A DNA stretch of 64,000 nucleotides from an uncultured Prevotella sp. Its GTDB lineage: Bacteria; Bacteroidota; Bacteroidia; Bacteroidales; Bacteroidaceae. The stretch spans positions 1 through 64,000 of the forward strand of contig CAMNPM010000002.1 of the NCBI GenBank assembly GCA_946548065.1. Reading direction: 5' to 3'. Shown here piece by piece: positions 8,741 through 19,436 of this stretch (position 1 is the stretch's first letter; the number at the start of each line of letters is the position of its first letter). Both the position numbers and the translations under genes were made by a program. The notes below the pieces were generated by a model. The model was given only the letters and a program-made list of their open reading frames with translations. It made no database searches and was not told where the DNA came from.

Positions 8741-9079
8741 TTATTCGTATTCCGGAATCTCTTCTATGTCATAATAAGCCAGTAGTTGGGCATCTTCGTC
8801 AGACAGGCTGTTCAAGAACTCGTCTATGGGTCCGTTGTTGTTCTCGGCCATCACTGTTGGCTGTTCGGTGAATAGATAGTGGTAGCTGATGCCGAAACCT
8901 CCCAGTAACAGCGCAGCTATAGCAGCAGCGACTATCACCTTTGTTCGGAGGCTCACAGTACGGGTCTTTTTCTGCTGACTGTCGATTGCCTTCTCGGTGG
9001 CTTGTTCTATCAGCTTCCTGACGTAATCGTCATGCTCAGCATAAGGCGTTCGCTTGCCAATGGATTCAAAGTCTTTCAT
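8741..9079 (-). CDS. Single-pass membrane protein, anti-sigma candidate
   Basis: A 112-residue protein with a charged cytoplasmic N-terminus (about 45 residues), one membrane helix (about residues 49-68, VIVAAAIAALLLGGFGISYHYLF) and a short acidic outer tail ending IEEIPEYE. No zinc-binding anti-sigma motif (HxxxCxxC) is visible. The start overlaps the sigma-factor stop by 4 bp (ATGA), the usual position for an anti-sigma partner. The role is inferred from position and topology only. Confidence 0.6.
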   Translation of the reverse strand: MKDFESIGKRTPYAEHDDYVRKLIEQATEKAIDSQQKKTRTVSLRTKVIVAAAIAALLLGGFGISYHYLFTEQPTVMAENNNGPIDEFLNSLSDEDAQLLAYYDIEEIPEYE

Positions 9080-9630
9080 CTTGTATGTTGTTTTATATAT
9101 GTTTTAATCTTCTCTGTTGCCAGATGGTAGTTTACTTTCAGCGTATTCTGGTTCTTGCCGGTGATACGTGCAATCTCCTCATAGCTCAGCTCGTCGTAAT
9201 AGCGCAGGTTGAAGGCAATACGCTGTTGGGTGGGCAGGGTAAGCAATGCTTCTTGGAATAACACCTCTGCGGAGTCACTGTCCAGCTCAGTCTCTGCTTG
9301 CATCTTACTGGTTAGAGCTGGAGCCAGGTCGTCGATGCTTTGCCATAGGTGTGTCCGTCTCCTCAGCAGTGTCAGGGCCTCGCGAGTGGCAATGCTATAG
9401 AGCCAGGTACTTAGCTTTCCGTCACCTCGAAAAGAGTCCAGGCTACTGAAGACCTTGATTAGCGTTTCTTGTAAGACATCTTCGGCATCATCGTGGCCTA
9501 CCACGATACGTCGGATATGCCAGTACAGCTTCTCGCCATATATGCTGGTCAGCTGTCGGAACCCCGCTTCACGTTGCTGGGGGTTGTGTAGCGTCTCGAG
9601 CAGTCTTTCTTGTCCTGTTTCTTGTACCAT
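9076..9630 (-). CDS. ECF-type RNA polymerase sigma factor
   Basis: A 184-residue sigma-70 family protein. Region 2 shows DDAEDVLQETLIKVFSSLDSF and LSTWLYSIATREALTLLRR; region 4 shows LPTQQRIAFNLRYYDELSYEEIA plus a recognition helix NQNTLKVNYHLATEKI. The ORF track extends this to 9930, but the family N-terminus fits the ATG at 9630 (MVQETGQERLL), preceded by AAAGGAG, a good ribosome-binding site. The upstream extension would cross the lptB promoter and be unlike the family. Likely autoregulated with the membrane protein that follows. Confidence 0.88.
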   Translation of the reverse strand: MVQETGQERLLETLHNPQQREAGFRQLTSIYGEKLYWHIRRIVVGHDDAEDVLQETLIKVFSSLDSFRGDGKLSTWLYSIATREALTLLRRRTHLWQSIDDLAPALTSKMQAETELDSDSAEVLFQEALLTLPTQQRIAFNLRYYDELSYEEIARITGKNQNTLKVNYHLATEKIKTYIKQHTR

Positions 9631-9686
9631 ACACTCCTTTGATGCAAAAAATCCGCAAAAGTTAAATTTGATATGTTTTTTTTTTG

Positions 9687-9694
9687 TACCTTTG
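9687..9694 (+). promoter_or_regulatory. -7 element of lptB, nearly leaderless
   Basis: TACCTTTG ends 8 nt before the lptB ATG at 9703. If transcription starts about 7 nt downstream of the element, the mRNA has almost no leader. Confidence 0.6.
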
Positions 9695-9702
9695 CACCCA
9701 CT

Positions 9703-10551
9703 ATGGACGAAACGAAGAATAATCAGGTGGAAGAGCCTCAAAAGGAACCAGAGCGCTTGGTGTTGCGTACCGAGGGTTTGGTGAAGATATATGGCAAGCG
9801 CACGGTGGTAAACGACGTGTCGTTTGATGTGAAGCAGGGTGAGATTGTTGGTCTGCTGGGTCCCAACGGTGCGGGTAAGACCACCTCGTTCTATATGACA
9901 ACGGGGCTTATCGTTCCTAACAGCGGACATATTTACCTGGGCGACGAGGAGGTGACTTCTTATCCTGTCTACAAGCGTGCCCGTGCTGGGATAGGCTATC
10001 TGGCTCAGGAGGCCTCGGTGTTCCGTAAGATGTCAGTCGAGGATAATATCTTGTCAGTGCTTCAGATGACGGGCAAGCCCCGTGACTATCAGATGGAGAA
10101 GCTGGAGAGTCTGATCAAGGAGTTTCGTCTGCAGAAGGTTCGTAAGAATACAGGTGACCGTCTGTCCGGTGGTGAGCGCCGTCGTACGGAGATAGCCCGC
10201 TGCCTGGCCATAGAACCCAAGTTCATCATGCTCGACGAACCCTTTGCGGGTGTCGACCCGATAGCCGTGGAGGACATCCAGCAGATAGTGTGGCAGTTGA
10301 AGTATCGTAATATCGGTATTCTGATTACCGACCATAATGTGCACGAGACGCTGAATATTACTGACCGCGCCTATCTGTTGTTCGAGGGACGTATACTCTT
10401 CAAGGGTTCTCCTGAGGAACTGGCTGTCAATCCTATCGTGAAGGAGAAGTATCTTGGTACCAACTTCGTGTTGCAGCGTAAAGATTTTGCCAAGATGGAA
10501 GAGCTGCGCCGCAAGAAGTGGATGGACGAGGAGGAAGAAGCCAACCGCTGA
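9703..10551 (+). CDS. lptB: LPS export ABC transporter ATPase LptB
   Basis: A 282-residue ATPase with Walker [11 protein letters not shown], signature [13 protein letters not shown] and Walker [17 protein letters not shown], all diagnostic for LptB. Paired with LptFG it pulls LPS from the inner membrane. A 20-residue charged N-terminal extension ([20 protein letters not shown]) precedes the core, and the C-terminus ends in an acidic/basic tail. The start at 9703 was chosen over 9673 because the -7 element lies between them. It is divergent from the ECF sigma gene. Confidence 0.93.
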   Translation: MDETKNNQVEEPQKEPERLVLRTEGLVKIYGKRTVVNDVSFDVKQGEIVGLLGPNGAGKTTSFYMTTGLIVPNSGHIYLGDEEVTSYPVYKRARAGIGYLAQEASVFRKMSVEDNILSVLQMTGKPRDYQMEKLESLIKEFRLQKVRKNTGDRLSGGERRRTEIARCLAIEPKFIMLDEPFAGVDPIAVEDIQQIVWQLKYRNIGILITDHNVHETLNITDRAYLLFEGRILFKGSPEELAVNPIVKEKYLGTNFVLQRKDFAKMEELRRKKWMDEEEEANR

Positions 10552-10621
10552 CGATAGCGAGTGGTAGACAGCGGCAAATTTTTAACAAAAACGAAAATAA
10601 CATTAAAAAGTGAGGCCATTG

Positions 10622-10653
10622 TTTTGTGCTTCGCATAAATATTTGTACCTTTG
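10622..10653 (+). promoter_or_regulatory. Promoter of tig
   Basis: TTTTG at 10622-10626 and TACCTTTG at 10646-10653 are spaced by 19 nt. Transcription should start near 10660, about 29 nt before the ATG. Confidence 0.7.
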
Positions 10654-10688
10654 CACGCTCAAACGGACATTATATAAAAAAGACAAAG

Positions 10689-12035
10689 ATGAATATCACA
10701 TTTGAAGCTCCCGACAAGGTGAATGGCCTGATGACCATTACACTGGAGAAAGCAGACTACCAGGGAGAGGTAGACAAGACACTGAAAGACTATCGTAAGC
10801 GTGCCAATGTTCCAGGATTCCGTCCTGGACAGGCTCCGATGAGTCTTATTCAGCGTCAGTACGGTCCTTCTGTCAAGTTGGACGTGGTGAACAAAATGCT
10901 GGGTGAGAAGCTGTACGGTTACATCCAGGAGAACAAGATACAGATGTTGGGCGAGCCCTTGGCCAGTGAGCAGCAGGTTCCTCAGGATTTAGAGAAGGAC
11001 GAGACCCTGACTTTCAAGTTCGATATTGCCGTAGCTCCAGAGTTCAAGGCAGAGCTGACCGGTAAGGACAAGGTGGACTATTACAACATCACTGTCGATG
11101 ACAAGCTGATAGACCAGCAGGTAGAGATGTATCAGAACCGTAGCGGGCAGTATGAGAAGGTTGAGCAGTATGATGCTGAGCAGCGCGATATGCTGAAGGG
11201 CGACTTGCGTGAGTTGGACGGAAGCATAGAGGTGGCTGATGCAGTGTTGATGCCCCAATATATTAAGGTTGAAGACCAGAAGAAGTTGTTCGACGGTTCT
11301 AAGTTGGGCGATGTCATCACTTGGAATCCCCGTAAGGCTTATCCTGAGAGCGACGTTGAGGTGAGCTCGTTGCTGAAGATTGAGAAGGATGACGTGAAGA
11401 ATCACGAGGGTGACTTTACCTTCCAGATTACGGAGGTCAGCCGTTTCACCAAGGCTCCCGTCGACCAGAAGTTGTTCGATCAGGCCTTTGGCGAGGGTGC
11501 CGTGAAGACTGAGGACGAGTTCCGCCAGAAGATCAAGGAGATGATTGCTGCCCAGTTCAAGACTGACTCAGACTATAAGTTCCTGCTCGATGTTCGTGCA
11601 CATATGGAGGAGAAGGTTGGCAAGCTGGAATTCCCTGAGGCCCTACTGAAGCGTGTGATGAAGCTTAACAACAAGGACCGCAAGGATGTGGACGAATACG
11701 TGGAGAAGAACTTCGAGCTGAGCATCAAGGAGCTCGGCTGGCACCTCATCAAGGAGCAGCTGGTAGCCGCTCAGGGTATCAAGGTAGAAAACGACGACTT
11801 GAAACAGGTTGCTAAAGAGGCCGCCCGTGCACAGTTTGCCCAGTATGGTATGTCGAATGTCCCTGAGGAGTATCTGGACAACTATGCTCAGGAGATGCTG
11901 AAGAAGCGTGAGAACGTGGATGGCCTCGTAGATCGTGCTGTGGATATCAAGCTGACCGCCGCCCTGAAGCAAGTGGTGAAGCTGAACGAGAAAGACATCA
12001 CGATGGAGGAATTCCAGAAGATGTTGCAAGCATAA
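10689..12035 (+). CDS. tig: Trigger factor
   Basis: A 448-residue ribosome-associated chaperone. The N-terminal ribosome-binding domain carries the variant RKRANVPGFRPGQAPMSLIQRQYG for the usual GFRxGKxP loop. The middle domain (about residues 155-240) is divergent from a canonical FKBP fold, as in other Bacteroidetes, and the C-terminal helical arm is complete. The ATG at 10689 (MNITFEAPDK) follows the promoter; the track start at 10626 lies upstream of it. A terminator closes the unit at 12092-12130. Confidence 0.9.
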   Translation: MNITFEAPDKVNGLMTITLEKADYQGEVDKTLKDYRKRANVPGFRPGQAPMSLIQRQYGPSVKLDVVNKMLGEKLYGYIQENKIQMLGEPLASEQQVPQDLEKDETLTFKFDIAVAPEFKAELTGKDKVDYYNITVDDKLIDQQVEMYQNRSGQYEKVEQYDAEQRDMLKGDLRELDGSIEVADAVLMPQYIKVEDQKKLFDGSKLGDVITWNPRKAYPESDVEVSSLLKIEKDDVKNHEGDFTFQITEVSRFTKAPVDQKLFDQAFGEGAVKTEDEFRQKIKEMIAAQFKTDSDYKFLLDVRAHMEEKVGKLEFPEALLKRVMKLNNKDRKDVDEYVEKNFELSIKELGWHLIKEQLVAAQGIKVENDDLKQVAKEAARAQFAQYGMSNVPEEYLDNYAQEMLKKRENVDGLVDRAVDIKLTAALKQVVKLNEKDITMEEFQKMLQA

Positions 12036-12091
12036 GCGATAATGATTGGTAGTTGGCAATAGTTGCCCGCACAATTATAATTCTTTAACCA

Positions 12092-12130
12092 AAAAAAAAG
12101 GTCGGAATGTATGGCGTTCCGACTTTTTTT
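12092..12130 (+). terminator. Terminator after tig
   Basis: GTCGGAA (12101-12107) pairs with TTCCGAC (12117-12123), with flanking A and T runs extending the stem; seven T follow. Confidence 0.8.
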
Positions 12131-12132
12131 CG

Positions 12133-12140
12133 TAATTTTG
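12133..12140 (+). promoter_or_regulatory. -7 element of the clpP-clpX-recQ unit
   Basis: TAATTTTG lies immediately after the tig terminator, 31 nt before the clpP ATG at 12172. No clear -33 element. Confidence 0.5.
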
Positions 12141-12171
12141 TATCTCACTTTGAAAAATGGAAGTAGAAACT

Positions 12172-12837
12172 ATGAATAACGATTTTAGAAAATATGCCAC
12201 CAAGCATCTTGGTATTAATGGTTTGGTACTCGATGAAGTGATGAGTGCTCAGGCTCAGTATCTGAACCCCTATATCCTTGAGGAGCGTCAGTTGAACGTG
12301 ACACAGATGGATGTCTTCTCGCGTTTGATGATGGACCGCATCATCTTCCTGGGTACACAGATTGATGACTATACAGCTAATACCTTACAGGCTCAGCTGC
12401 TCTATCTGGACTCTGTCGATTCGGGTAAGGATATCAGTATCTACCTGAACTCTCCTGGTGGCAGTGTGACTGCAGGACTTGGTATCTACGACACGATGCA
12501 GTTTATCAGCAGCGATGTGGCTACCATCTGTACGGGTATGGCAGCTTCGATGGCCGCCGTGCTGTTGGTGGCAGGAGCTGAAGGTAAGCGTTCGGCTTTG
12601 CCTCACAGCCGCGTGATGATTCATCAGCCTCTGGGCGGCGTACAGGGTCAGGCTTCGGATATAGAGATCGAAGCGAAAGAAATCATGAAGTTTAAGAAGG
12701 AACTCTACACCATCATCTCTGAGCATTCGCATACGCCCTATGACAAGGTGTGGAACGATTCCGACCGTAACTACTGGATGACGGCTGAAGAGGCCAAGGA
12801 GTACGGTATGATAGACCAAGTGTTGAAGAGAAAGTAA
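12172..12837 (+). CDS. clpP: ATP-dependent Clp protease proteolytic subunit
   Basis: A 221-residue serine protease. The active-site Ser is in [11 protein letters not shown], the His in [12 protein letters not shown], and the catalytic Asp in the downstream helix. The oxyanion-strand motif [19 protein letters not shown] is complete. It forms tetradecamers that degrade unfolded proteins fed by ClpX. I prefer MNNDFRKYA at 12172; the ATG at 12157 is an alternative adding five residues. clpX follows after 40 bp. Confidence 0.95.
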   Translation: MNNDFRKYATKHLGINGLVLDEVMSAQAQYLNPYILEERQLNVTQMDVFSRLMMDRIIFLGTQIDDYTANTLQAQLLYLDSVDSGKDISIYLNSPGGSVTAGLGIYDTMQFISSDVATICTGMAASMAAVLLVAGAEGKRSALPHSRVMIHQPLGGVQGQASDIEIEAKEIMKFKKELYTIISEHSHTPYDKVWNDSDRNYWMTAEEAKEYGMIDQVLKRK

Positions 12838-12877
12838 AGTCAGAGACCCCAAAGGGAATAGAAGCAAGGAAGTAATA

Positions 12878-14092
12878 ATGGCAAAGAAATGTAACTTCTG
12901 TGGGCGTACAGATCGTGAAGTAAAGCTGCTGATTACGGGAGTGGATGGCTGTATCTGCGACGAGTGTGCCGTACAAGCCTATCAGGTGGCTACTGCTAAT
13001 GGTTATGGTCCGGATGCAAAGAAGTCCCACAAGGATTTCAAGGTAAGGCATATCCCTAAGCCCAAGGAAATCAAGGAGTACCTGGATCAGTATGTTATTG
13101 GCCAGGACGAAGCCAAGCGCTATCTGAGCGTGGCGGTCTACAATCACTATAAGCGTTTGCAGCAGCCCGCCAGTGATAATGAGGTGGAGATTGAGAAGTC
13201 GAATATCATCATGGTAGGCTCAACGGGTACTGGCAAGACGCTGCTCGCGCGTACCATTGCCAAGTTGCTTGATGTGCCGTTTACCATTGTCGATGCTACA
13301 GTGTTCACGGAGGCCGGCTATGTTGGTGAGGATGTAGAGAGCATCCTGACCCGCCTGCTTCAGGTGGCCGACTATGACGTGGAGGCTGCTCAGCGTGGCA
13401 TAGTGTTCATTGACGAGATAGACAAGATAGCCCGTAAGGCTGACAATCCTTCCATCACCCGTGATGTTAGTGGTGAGGGTGTGCAGCAAGGTATGCTGAA
13501 GCTCCTGGAGGGTACTATTGTCAACGTGCCTCCTCAGGGCGGGCGCAAGCATCCTGATCAAGAGTATATCCATGTGGATACCCATAACATCCTGTTTATC
13601 TGCGGTGGTGCTTTCGATGGTATTGAGCGCAAGATAGCTCAGCGCATGAACACGCATGTGGTGGGATACAACTCAGTGCAGAACGTGCGCAAGATTGACA
13701 AGGAGAACCTGATGCAATATATTGCTCCGCAGGATCTGAAGTCGTTTGGACTGATTCCTGAAATTATAGGTCGTCTGCCTGTCCTGACCTATCTGAACCC
13801 GCTGGACCGTCCAGCTCTTACCAAGATACTGACAGAACCCAAGAACTCTATCATCAAGCAGTATGAGAAACTGTTTGAGATGGATGGTATTAAGTTGACT
13901 TTTACTCCTGAAGCTCTGACTCTGATTGTCGACAAGGCGGTGGAGTACAAGCTGGGGGCTCGCGGGTTGCGTTCCATTGTGGAGAACATCATGATGGATG
14001 CCATGTTTGAGATACCCTCAAAGCGTGTGAAATCCTTTAATGTGACCAAGGAGTATGCCCAGGAGCAACTCGATAAATCGCATCTGAAATAA
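12878..14092 (+). CDS. clpX: ATP-dependent Clp protease ATPase subunit ClpX
   Basis: A 404-residue AAA+ unfoldase. The N-terminal zinc-binding domain has CNFCGR and CDEC (residues 5-30). Walker A is GSTGTGKT, Walker [11 protein letters not shown], and the GYVGEDVE pore motif is present, as is the RKHP loop ([10 protein letters not shown]). The C-terminal D2 domain shows [13 protein letters not shown]. It delivers substrates to ClpP encoded just upstream. Confidence 0.97.
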   Translation: MAKKCNFCGRTDREVKLLITGVDGCICDECAVQAYQVATANGYGPDAKKSHKDFKVRHIPKPKEIKEYLDQYVIGQDEAKRYLSVAVYNHYKRLQQPASDNEVEIEKSNIIMVGSTGTGKTLLARTIAKLLDVPFTIVDATVFTEAGYVGEDVESILTRLLQVADYDVEAAQRGIVFIDEIDKIARKADNPSITRDVSGEGVQQGMLKLLEGTIVNVPPQGGRKHPDQEYIHVDTHNILFICGGAFDGIERKIAQRMNTHVVGYNSVQNVRKIDKENLMQYIAPQDLKSFGLIPEIIGRLPVLTYLNPLDRPALTKILTEPKNSIIKQYEKLFEMDGIKLTFTPEALTLIVDKAVEYKLGARGLRSIVENIMMDAMFEIPSKRVKSFNVTKEYAQEQLDKSHLK

Positions 14093-14113
14093 AATCCTAT
14101 ATAAACAAAGTCT

Positions 14114-16297
14114 ATGGCGAAGAAGAAACACAATCTAAGTGAAGCTTTGAAGAAATACTTCGGCTTCGATAAGTTCAAGGGCGACCAGGAAGCCATTGTG
14201 CAGAATGTGTTAGATGGTAAGGACACCTTTGTGCTGATGCCAACAGGAGGTGGCAAATCGTTGTGCTATCAGCTTCCCTCTCTCTTGATGGAGGGAACGG
14301 CTATTGTCATTTCTCCCTTGATAGCACTGATGAAGAACCAGGTGGATGTTATCAGTTCCATGAGTGAGGAAGGTACGGCTCATTACCTGAACTCCTCGCT
14401 CAATAAGGCAGCTATCGACCAGGTGAAAAGTGACATCATGGAAGGAAAGACCAAGCTGCTGTATGTTGCGCCAGAGTCGCTGACCAAGGATGAGAATGTG
14501 GAATTCTTGAAACGCGCCAAAATTTCGTTTTATGCTATAGACGAGGCTCACTGTATCTCAGAGTGGGGACATGACTTCCGACCGGAATATCGCCGCATCC
14601 GTCCTATAATCAACGAGATAGGTGTGGCTCCTGTGATAGCCCTTACTGCTACGGCAACGGACAAGGTTCGCACCGATATCAAGAAGAGCCTGGGCATTAT
14701 GGATGCTACGGAGTTCAAGAGTTCTTTCAATCGCCCCAACCTATATTATGAGGTGAGACCCAAGACGATAGATGTGGATAAGGATATTATCCGTTTCATC
14801 AAGCAGCATCCCGGCAAGAGTGGCATCATCTATTGCCTGTCGCGTAAGAAAGTGGAGGAACTGGCTGAGATACTGAAAGCCAACGATATCAAAGCCGCGC
14901 CTTATCACGCAGGGCTGGAGTCGGCATTGCGTTCGGAGACCCAGGACGCTTTCCTGATGGAGGAGATTGATGTCATCGTGGCGACCATCGCCTTTGGTAT
15001 GGGTATTGACAAGCCGGATGTGCGTTTCGTTATCCACTACGACATCCCCAAGTCGCTTGAAGGCTATTATCAGGAAACGGGACGTGCCGGGCGCGATGGT
15101 GGCGAAGGTCTGTGCATCACCTTCTATGCCCGTAAGGACCTGCAGAAACTGGATAAGTTTATGGAGGGCAAGCCTGTTGCTGAACAGGATATTGGCAGAC
15201 AACTGCTGGCAGAGACGGCAGCCTATGCTGAAACCTCTGTGTGTCGTCGCAAGATGTTGCTTCACTATTTCGGTGAGGAATACACGCAGAGTAATTGCCA
15301 TAATTGCGACAACTGTCTGCATCCAAAGACGGAGCTGGAGGCAAAGGACCTGCTTGTCATAGTCCTTCAAGCTGTATTAGCTTTGAAGGAGAATTTCCGC
15401 TCAGACCATGTAATAGATTTTGTCATTGGTAGGGAGACGGAGGAAATCCTTTCGCACAAGCATCAGAATCATGAGCTTTTTGGCGCAGGAGAAAAGTATG
15501 AACGGAAACTGTGGAACCCTGTTATCAGGCAGGCCATACTGGCTGGCTATCTCAAGAAAGATGTTGAGAATTATGGTCTGTTGAAACTGACCTCTGCCGG
15601 TAAGAAATTCTTGAAGAAACCGACGTCGTTCATGATAGTGGAAGACCATGAGTTTAATGAAGACTACGAGACCAGTCCTGAGCACGAGGCTACCATCAGT
15701 GCGTTGGACCAGACGCTGAGTGCGATGCTGAAGGACTTGCGTAAGAAGGTGAGCCGCAAGCTGGAGCGTCCTCCTTATGTCATCTTCCAGGATGTCAGCA
15801 TCGAACAGATGGCCACCGACTTCCCAGTGACGCTGGACGAGCTGAAGAATATCCAGGGAGTAGGTGAGGGCAAGGTGAAACAGCCTTATGCCAAGGAGTT
15901 CGTTGATCTCATCAAGCGCTATTGCGAGGAGAACGAGATAGAGCGGCAGGCAGACATGCGGGTGCGCACTGTGGCCAAGAAGTCTATCCTGAAGGTGAAG
16001 ATCATCCAGGCCATCGACCGCCAGATAGCCCTTGACGATATTGCCACAGCCCAAGGGCTTGACTTTGATGAGTTGCTGGATGAGGTCGAGGCTATCGTCT
16101 ATAGCGGTACTAAGTTGAACATCGACTATTTCCTGGACGAGGTGATGGACGAAGACCATGTTGACGATATCTACGACTACTTTGCCGATAGCGATACAGA
16201 CTCGTTAGAGGATGCCATCAAGGAACTGGGGGCCGAATGCTCCGAGGACGAGATACGTCTGGTGCGTATCAAGTTTATCAGCGAGATGGCCAACTAA
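14114..16297 (+). CDS. recQ: ATP-dependent DNA helicase RecQ
   Basis: A 727-residue RecQ. Helicase motifs are in order: motif I LMPTGGGKSLCYQ, motif II AIDEAHCISEWGHDFRPEY, motif VI QETGRAGRDG. The RQC zinc-binding segment has the four Cys (CRRKM...CHNCDNC). An HRDC domain follows (about residues 535-610), then an acidic C-terminal extension of about 110 residues. RecQ acts in recombination and fork repair. It lies 21 bp after clpX, a possible readthrough from the clp promoter. Confidence 0.95.
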   Translation: MAKKKHNLSEALKKYFGFDKFKGDQEAIVQNVLDGKDTFVLMPTGGGKSLCYQLPSLLMEGTAIVISPLIALMKNQVDVISSMSEEGTAHYLNSSLNKAAIDQVKSDIMEGKTKLLYVAPESLTKDENVEFLKRAKISFYAIDEAHCISEWGHDFRPEYRRIRPIINEIGVAPVIALTATATDKVRTDIKKSLGIMDATEFKSSFNRPNLYYEVRPKTIDVDKDIIRFIKQHPGKSGIIYCLSRKKVEELAEILKANDIKAAPYHAGLESALRSETQDAFLMEEIDVIVATIAFGMGIDKPDVRFVIHYDIPKSLEGYYQETGRAGRDGGEGLCITFYARKDLQKLDKFMEGKPVAEQDIGRQLLAETAAYAETSVCRRKMLLHYFGEEYTQSNCHNCDNCLHPKTELEAKDLLVIVLQAVLALKENFRSDHVIDFVIGRETEEILSHKHQNHELFGAGEKYERKLWNPVIRQAILAGYLKKDVENYGLLKLTSAGKKFLKKPTSFMIVEDHEFNEDYETSPEHEATISALDQTLSAMLKDLRKKVSRKLERPPYVIFQDVSIEQMATDFPVTLDELKNIQGVGEGKVKQPYAKEFVDLIKRYCEENEIERQADMRVRTVAKKSILKVKIIQAIDRQIALDDIATAQGLDFDELLDEVEAIVYSGTKLNIDYFLDEVMDEDHVDDIYDYFADSDTDSLEDAIKELGAECSEDEIRLVRIKFISEMAN

Positions 16298-16317
16298 TTG
16301 TTAAGAAAGAAGAGCTA

Positions 16318-16390
16318 AGAGTTAAGAATTAAGAAAAAATGTCCTGTTGTGGCCATTTTCTTAATTCTTAATTCTTAATTCTTAATTAAA
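16318..16390 (+). terminator. A+T-rich inverted repeat after recQ
   Basis: The arm AGTTAAGAATTAAGAAAA (16320-16337) is nearly matched by TTTTCTTAATTCTTAATT downstream, with further TTAATTC copies behind it. This can fold as a terminator-like hairpin, but the stem has almost no G or C. A related single arm occurs at 26928-26945. Confidence 0.5.
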
Positions 16391-16395
16391 ATGAG

Positions 16396-16403
16396 TAATT
16401 TTG
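16396..16403 (+). promoter_or_regulatory. -7 element of guaB
   Basis: TAATTTTG lies 29 nt before the guaB ATG; no convincing -33 partner is visible. Confidence 0.5.
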
Positions 16404-16420
16404 CACGCAATAAAATATAA

Positions 16421-17914
<1,494 letters not shown>

Positions 17915-17956
17915 GATGGTCGAATAACATAGTGCCGCATAAGAATTAAGTACGAG

Positions 17957-19390
17957 ATGAAGAGGTCCTTCATAGCTGTATTTCTTGCAGTAAGCCCGAT
18001 AGCCGGAACTTTTGGACAGGCACAAGACGATCCTGTCGTCATGACAATAGCGGGCGTCGATGTGCCGCGTTCTGAGTTCGAGTATTCCTACAACAAGAAC
18101 AATACCGATGGAGTCATTGACAAGAAGTCGGTAGAAGAGTATGTCGACTTGTTTGTCAACTATAAGCTAAAGGTTCAGGCGGCTTTAGATGCCCATATCG
18201 ACACAACGGCTGCTTTCCGCACCGAGTTTACGCAATACCGCGACCAGCAGGTGCGTCCTACGCTGGTGACCGATGCTGATATGCTGGCTGAGGCCCAGAA
18301 GGTCTACGCGCAGACTAAGGCAGGCATAGGTCCTGATGGCTTGGTGTCGGCAGCACATATTCTTATCCAGTTGTCTCAGCAAGCTTCCGACGAGCAGCAG
18401 CGTCTGGCCCGCCAGCGCATTGACTCCGTCTATGCTGCGTTGCAGGCTGGTGCCGACTTTGAAGGACTTGCCCGTAAGGTGTCGCAAGACCCTGGCTCTG
18501 CATCTCGAGGCGGTATGCTGGGATGGTTCTCGCGCAACCAGATGGTCAAGGAGTTCGAGGATGCTGCCTTTGCTCTGCAGCCTGGCGAGATGAGCAAGCC
18601 CGTGTTGTCGCCTTTCGGTTGGCACATCATCCTGATGAAGGAGCGCAAGCAGCTGGAGCCTTTCGAGTTCTACAAGGACAATATTCTCCGTTTCCTGGAG
18701 CAGCGCAATGCCCGTCAGAGTATCAGCGAGCAGAAGCTGGCAGCCAGCGTGGCGGCCTCTGGAGGTTCCCTCACCAAGGAACAACTGTTGCAGCAGCGTG
18801 CCGACTCGTTGGCAGCTGTCGACCCGGAGGCTCGTTATCTTATGAAAGAATATCACGACGGGCTGTTGCTTTACGAGATTAGTAATCGTATGGTATGGGA
18901 GAAAGCCTCAAAGGATGAGGCTGCACAGGCTCGCTATTTCAAGAAGAATAAGAAGAAATACAAGTGGGAGGAACCCCGCTTCAAAGGTATCGCTTATCAC
19001 GTGAAGGATGCTGCAGATGTAAAGGCTGTGGTGAAGTGCGTGAAGAAGCTGGATTTTGCCGACTGGAACGAAGCTCTGCACAAAGCCTTCAACAACGATT
19101 CCATCATCCGCATCCGTGTGGAGAAGGGATTGTTCAAGAAAGGCGACAATGCCCTCGTCGATCGTGAGGTGTTCAAGGTGAGCGGGGTGCAGGTAGACAG
19201 TGTGAAAGGATTTCCCATCGATGCTACTTATGGCAAGTTGTTGAAGAAGCCTAAGGACTACACCGATGTGCGTGGCCTGGTGGTTGCCGACTTGCAAGAT
19301 GAGATGATGCGACTCTGGGTTGCCGACCTGCGTAGGAAGTATTCCTTCGTCGTCAACGAGGAGGTGCTGAAAACTGTCAACAAGCATTGA
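17957..19390 (+). CDS. Periplasmic peptidylprolyl isomerase, parvulin type
   Basis: A 477-residue exported protein with a signal peptide (VFLAVSPIAGTFG-QA). One parvulin domain is clear at about residues 128-232 (SAAHILIQLS, FEGLARKVSQDPGSASRGGMLGWFSR, PVLSPFGWHIILM). The N-terminal region resembles SurA-type chaperone segments and the C-terminal half (about 290-477) is a poorly conserved domain with no assigned fold. It probably chaperones outer-membrane proteins, as inferred from the adjacent surA-like and ostA-like genes. Confidence 0.85.
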   Translation: MKRSFIAVFLAVSPIAGTFGQAQDDPVVMTIAGVDVPRSEFEYSYNKNNTDGVIDKKSVEEYVDLFVNYKLKVQAALDAHIDTTAAFRTEFTQYRDQQVRPTLVTDADMLAEAQKVYAQTKAGIGPDGLVSAAHILIQLSQQASDEQQRLARQRIDSVYAALQAGADFEGLARKVSQDPGSASRGGMLGWFSRNQMVKEFEDAAFALQPGEMSKPVLSPFGWHIILMKERKQLEPFEFYKDNILRFLEQRNARQSISEQKLAASVAASGGSLTKEQLLQQRADSLAAVDPEARYLMKEYHDGLLLYEISNRMVWEKASKDEAAQARYFKKNKKKYKWEEPRFKGIAYHVKDAADVKAVVKCVKKLDFADWNEALHKAFNNDSIIRIRVEKGLFKKGDNALVDREVFKVSGVQVDSVKGFPIDATYGKLLKKPKDYTDVRGLVVADLQDEMMRLWVADLRRKYSFVVNEEVLKTVNKH

Positions 19391-19436
19391 TGCCGTTCTC
19401 CGTTGGACATAGTAATTTAGTAATTAGTCAATAAGA

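Noticed and set aside
9631-9930. N-terminal extension of the ECF sigma factor
   Set aside because: It covers the lptB promoter and start and is unlike sigma factors; AAAGGAG precedes the ATG at 9630.
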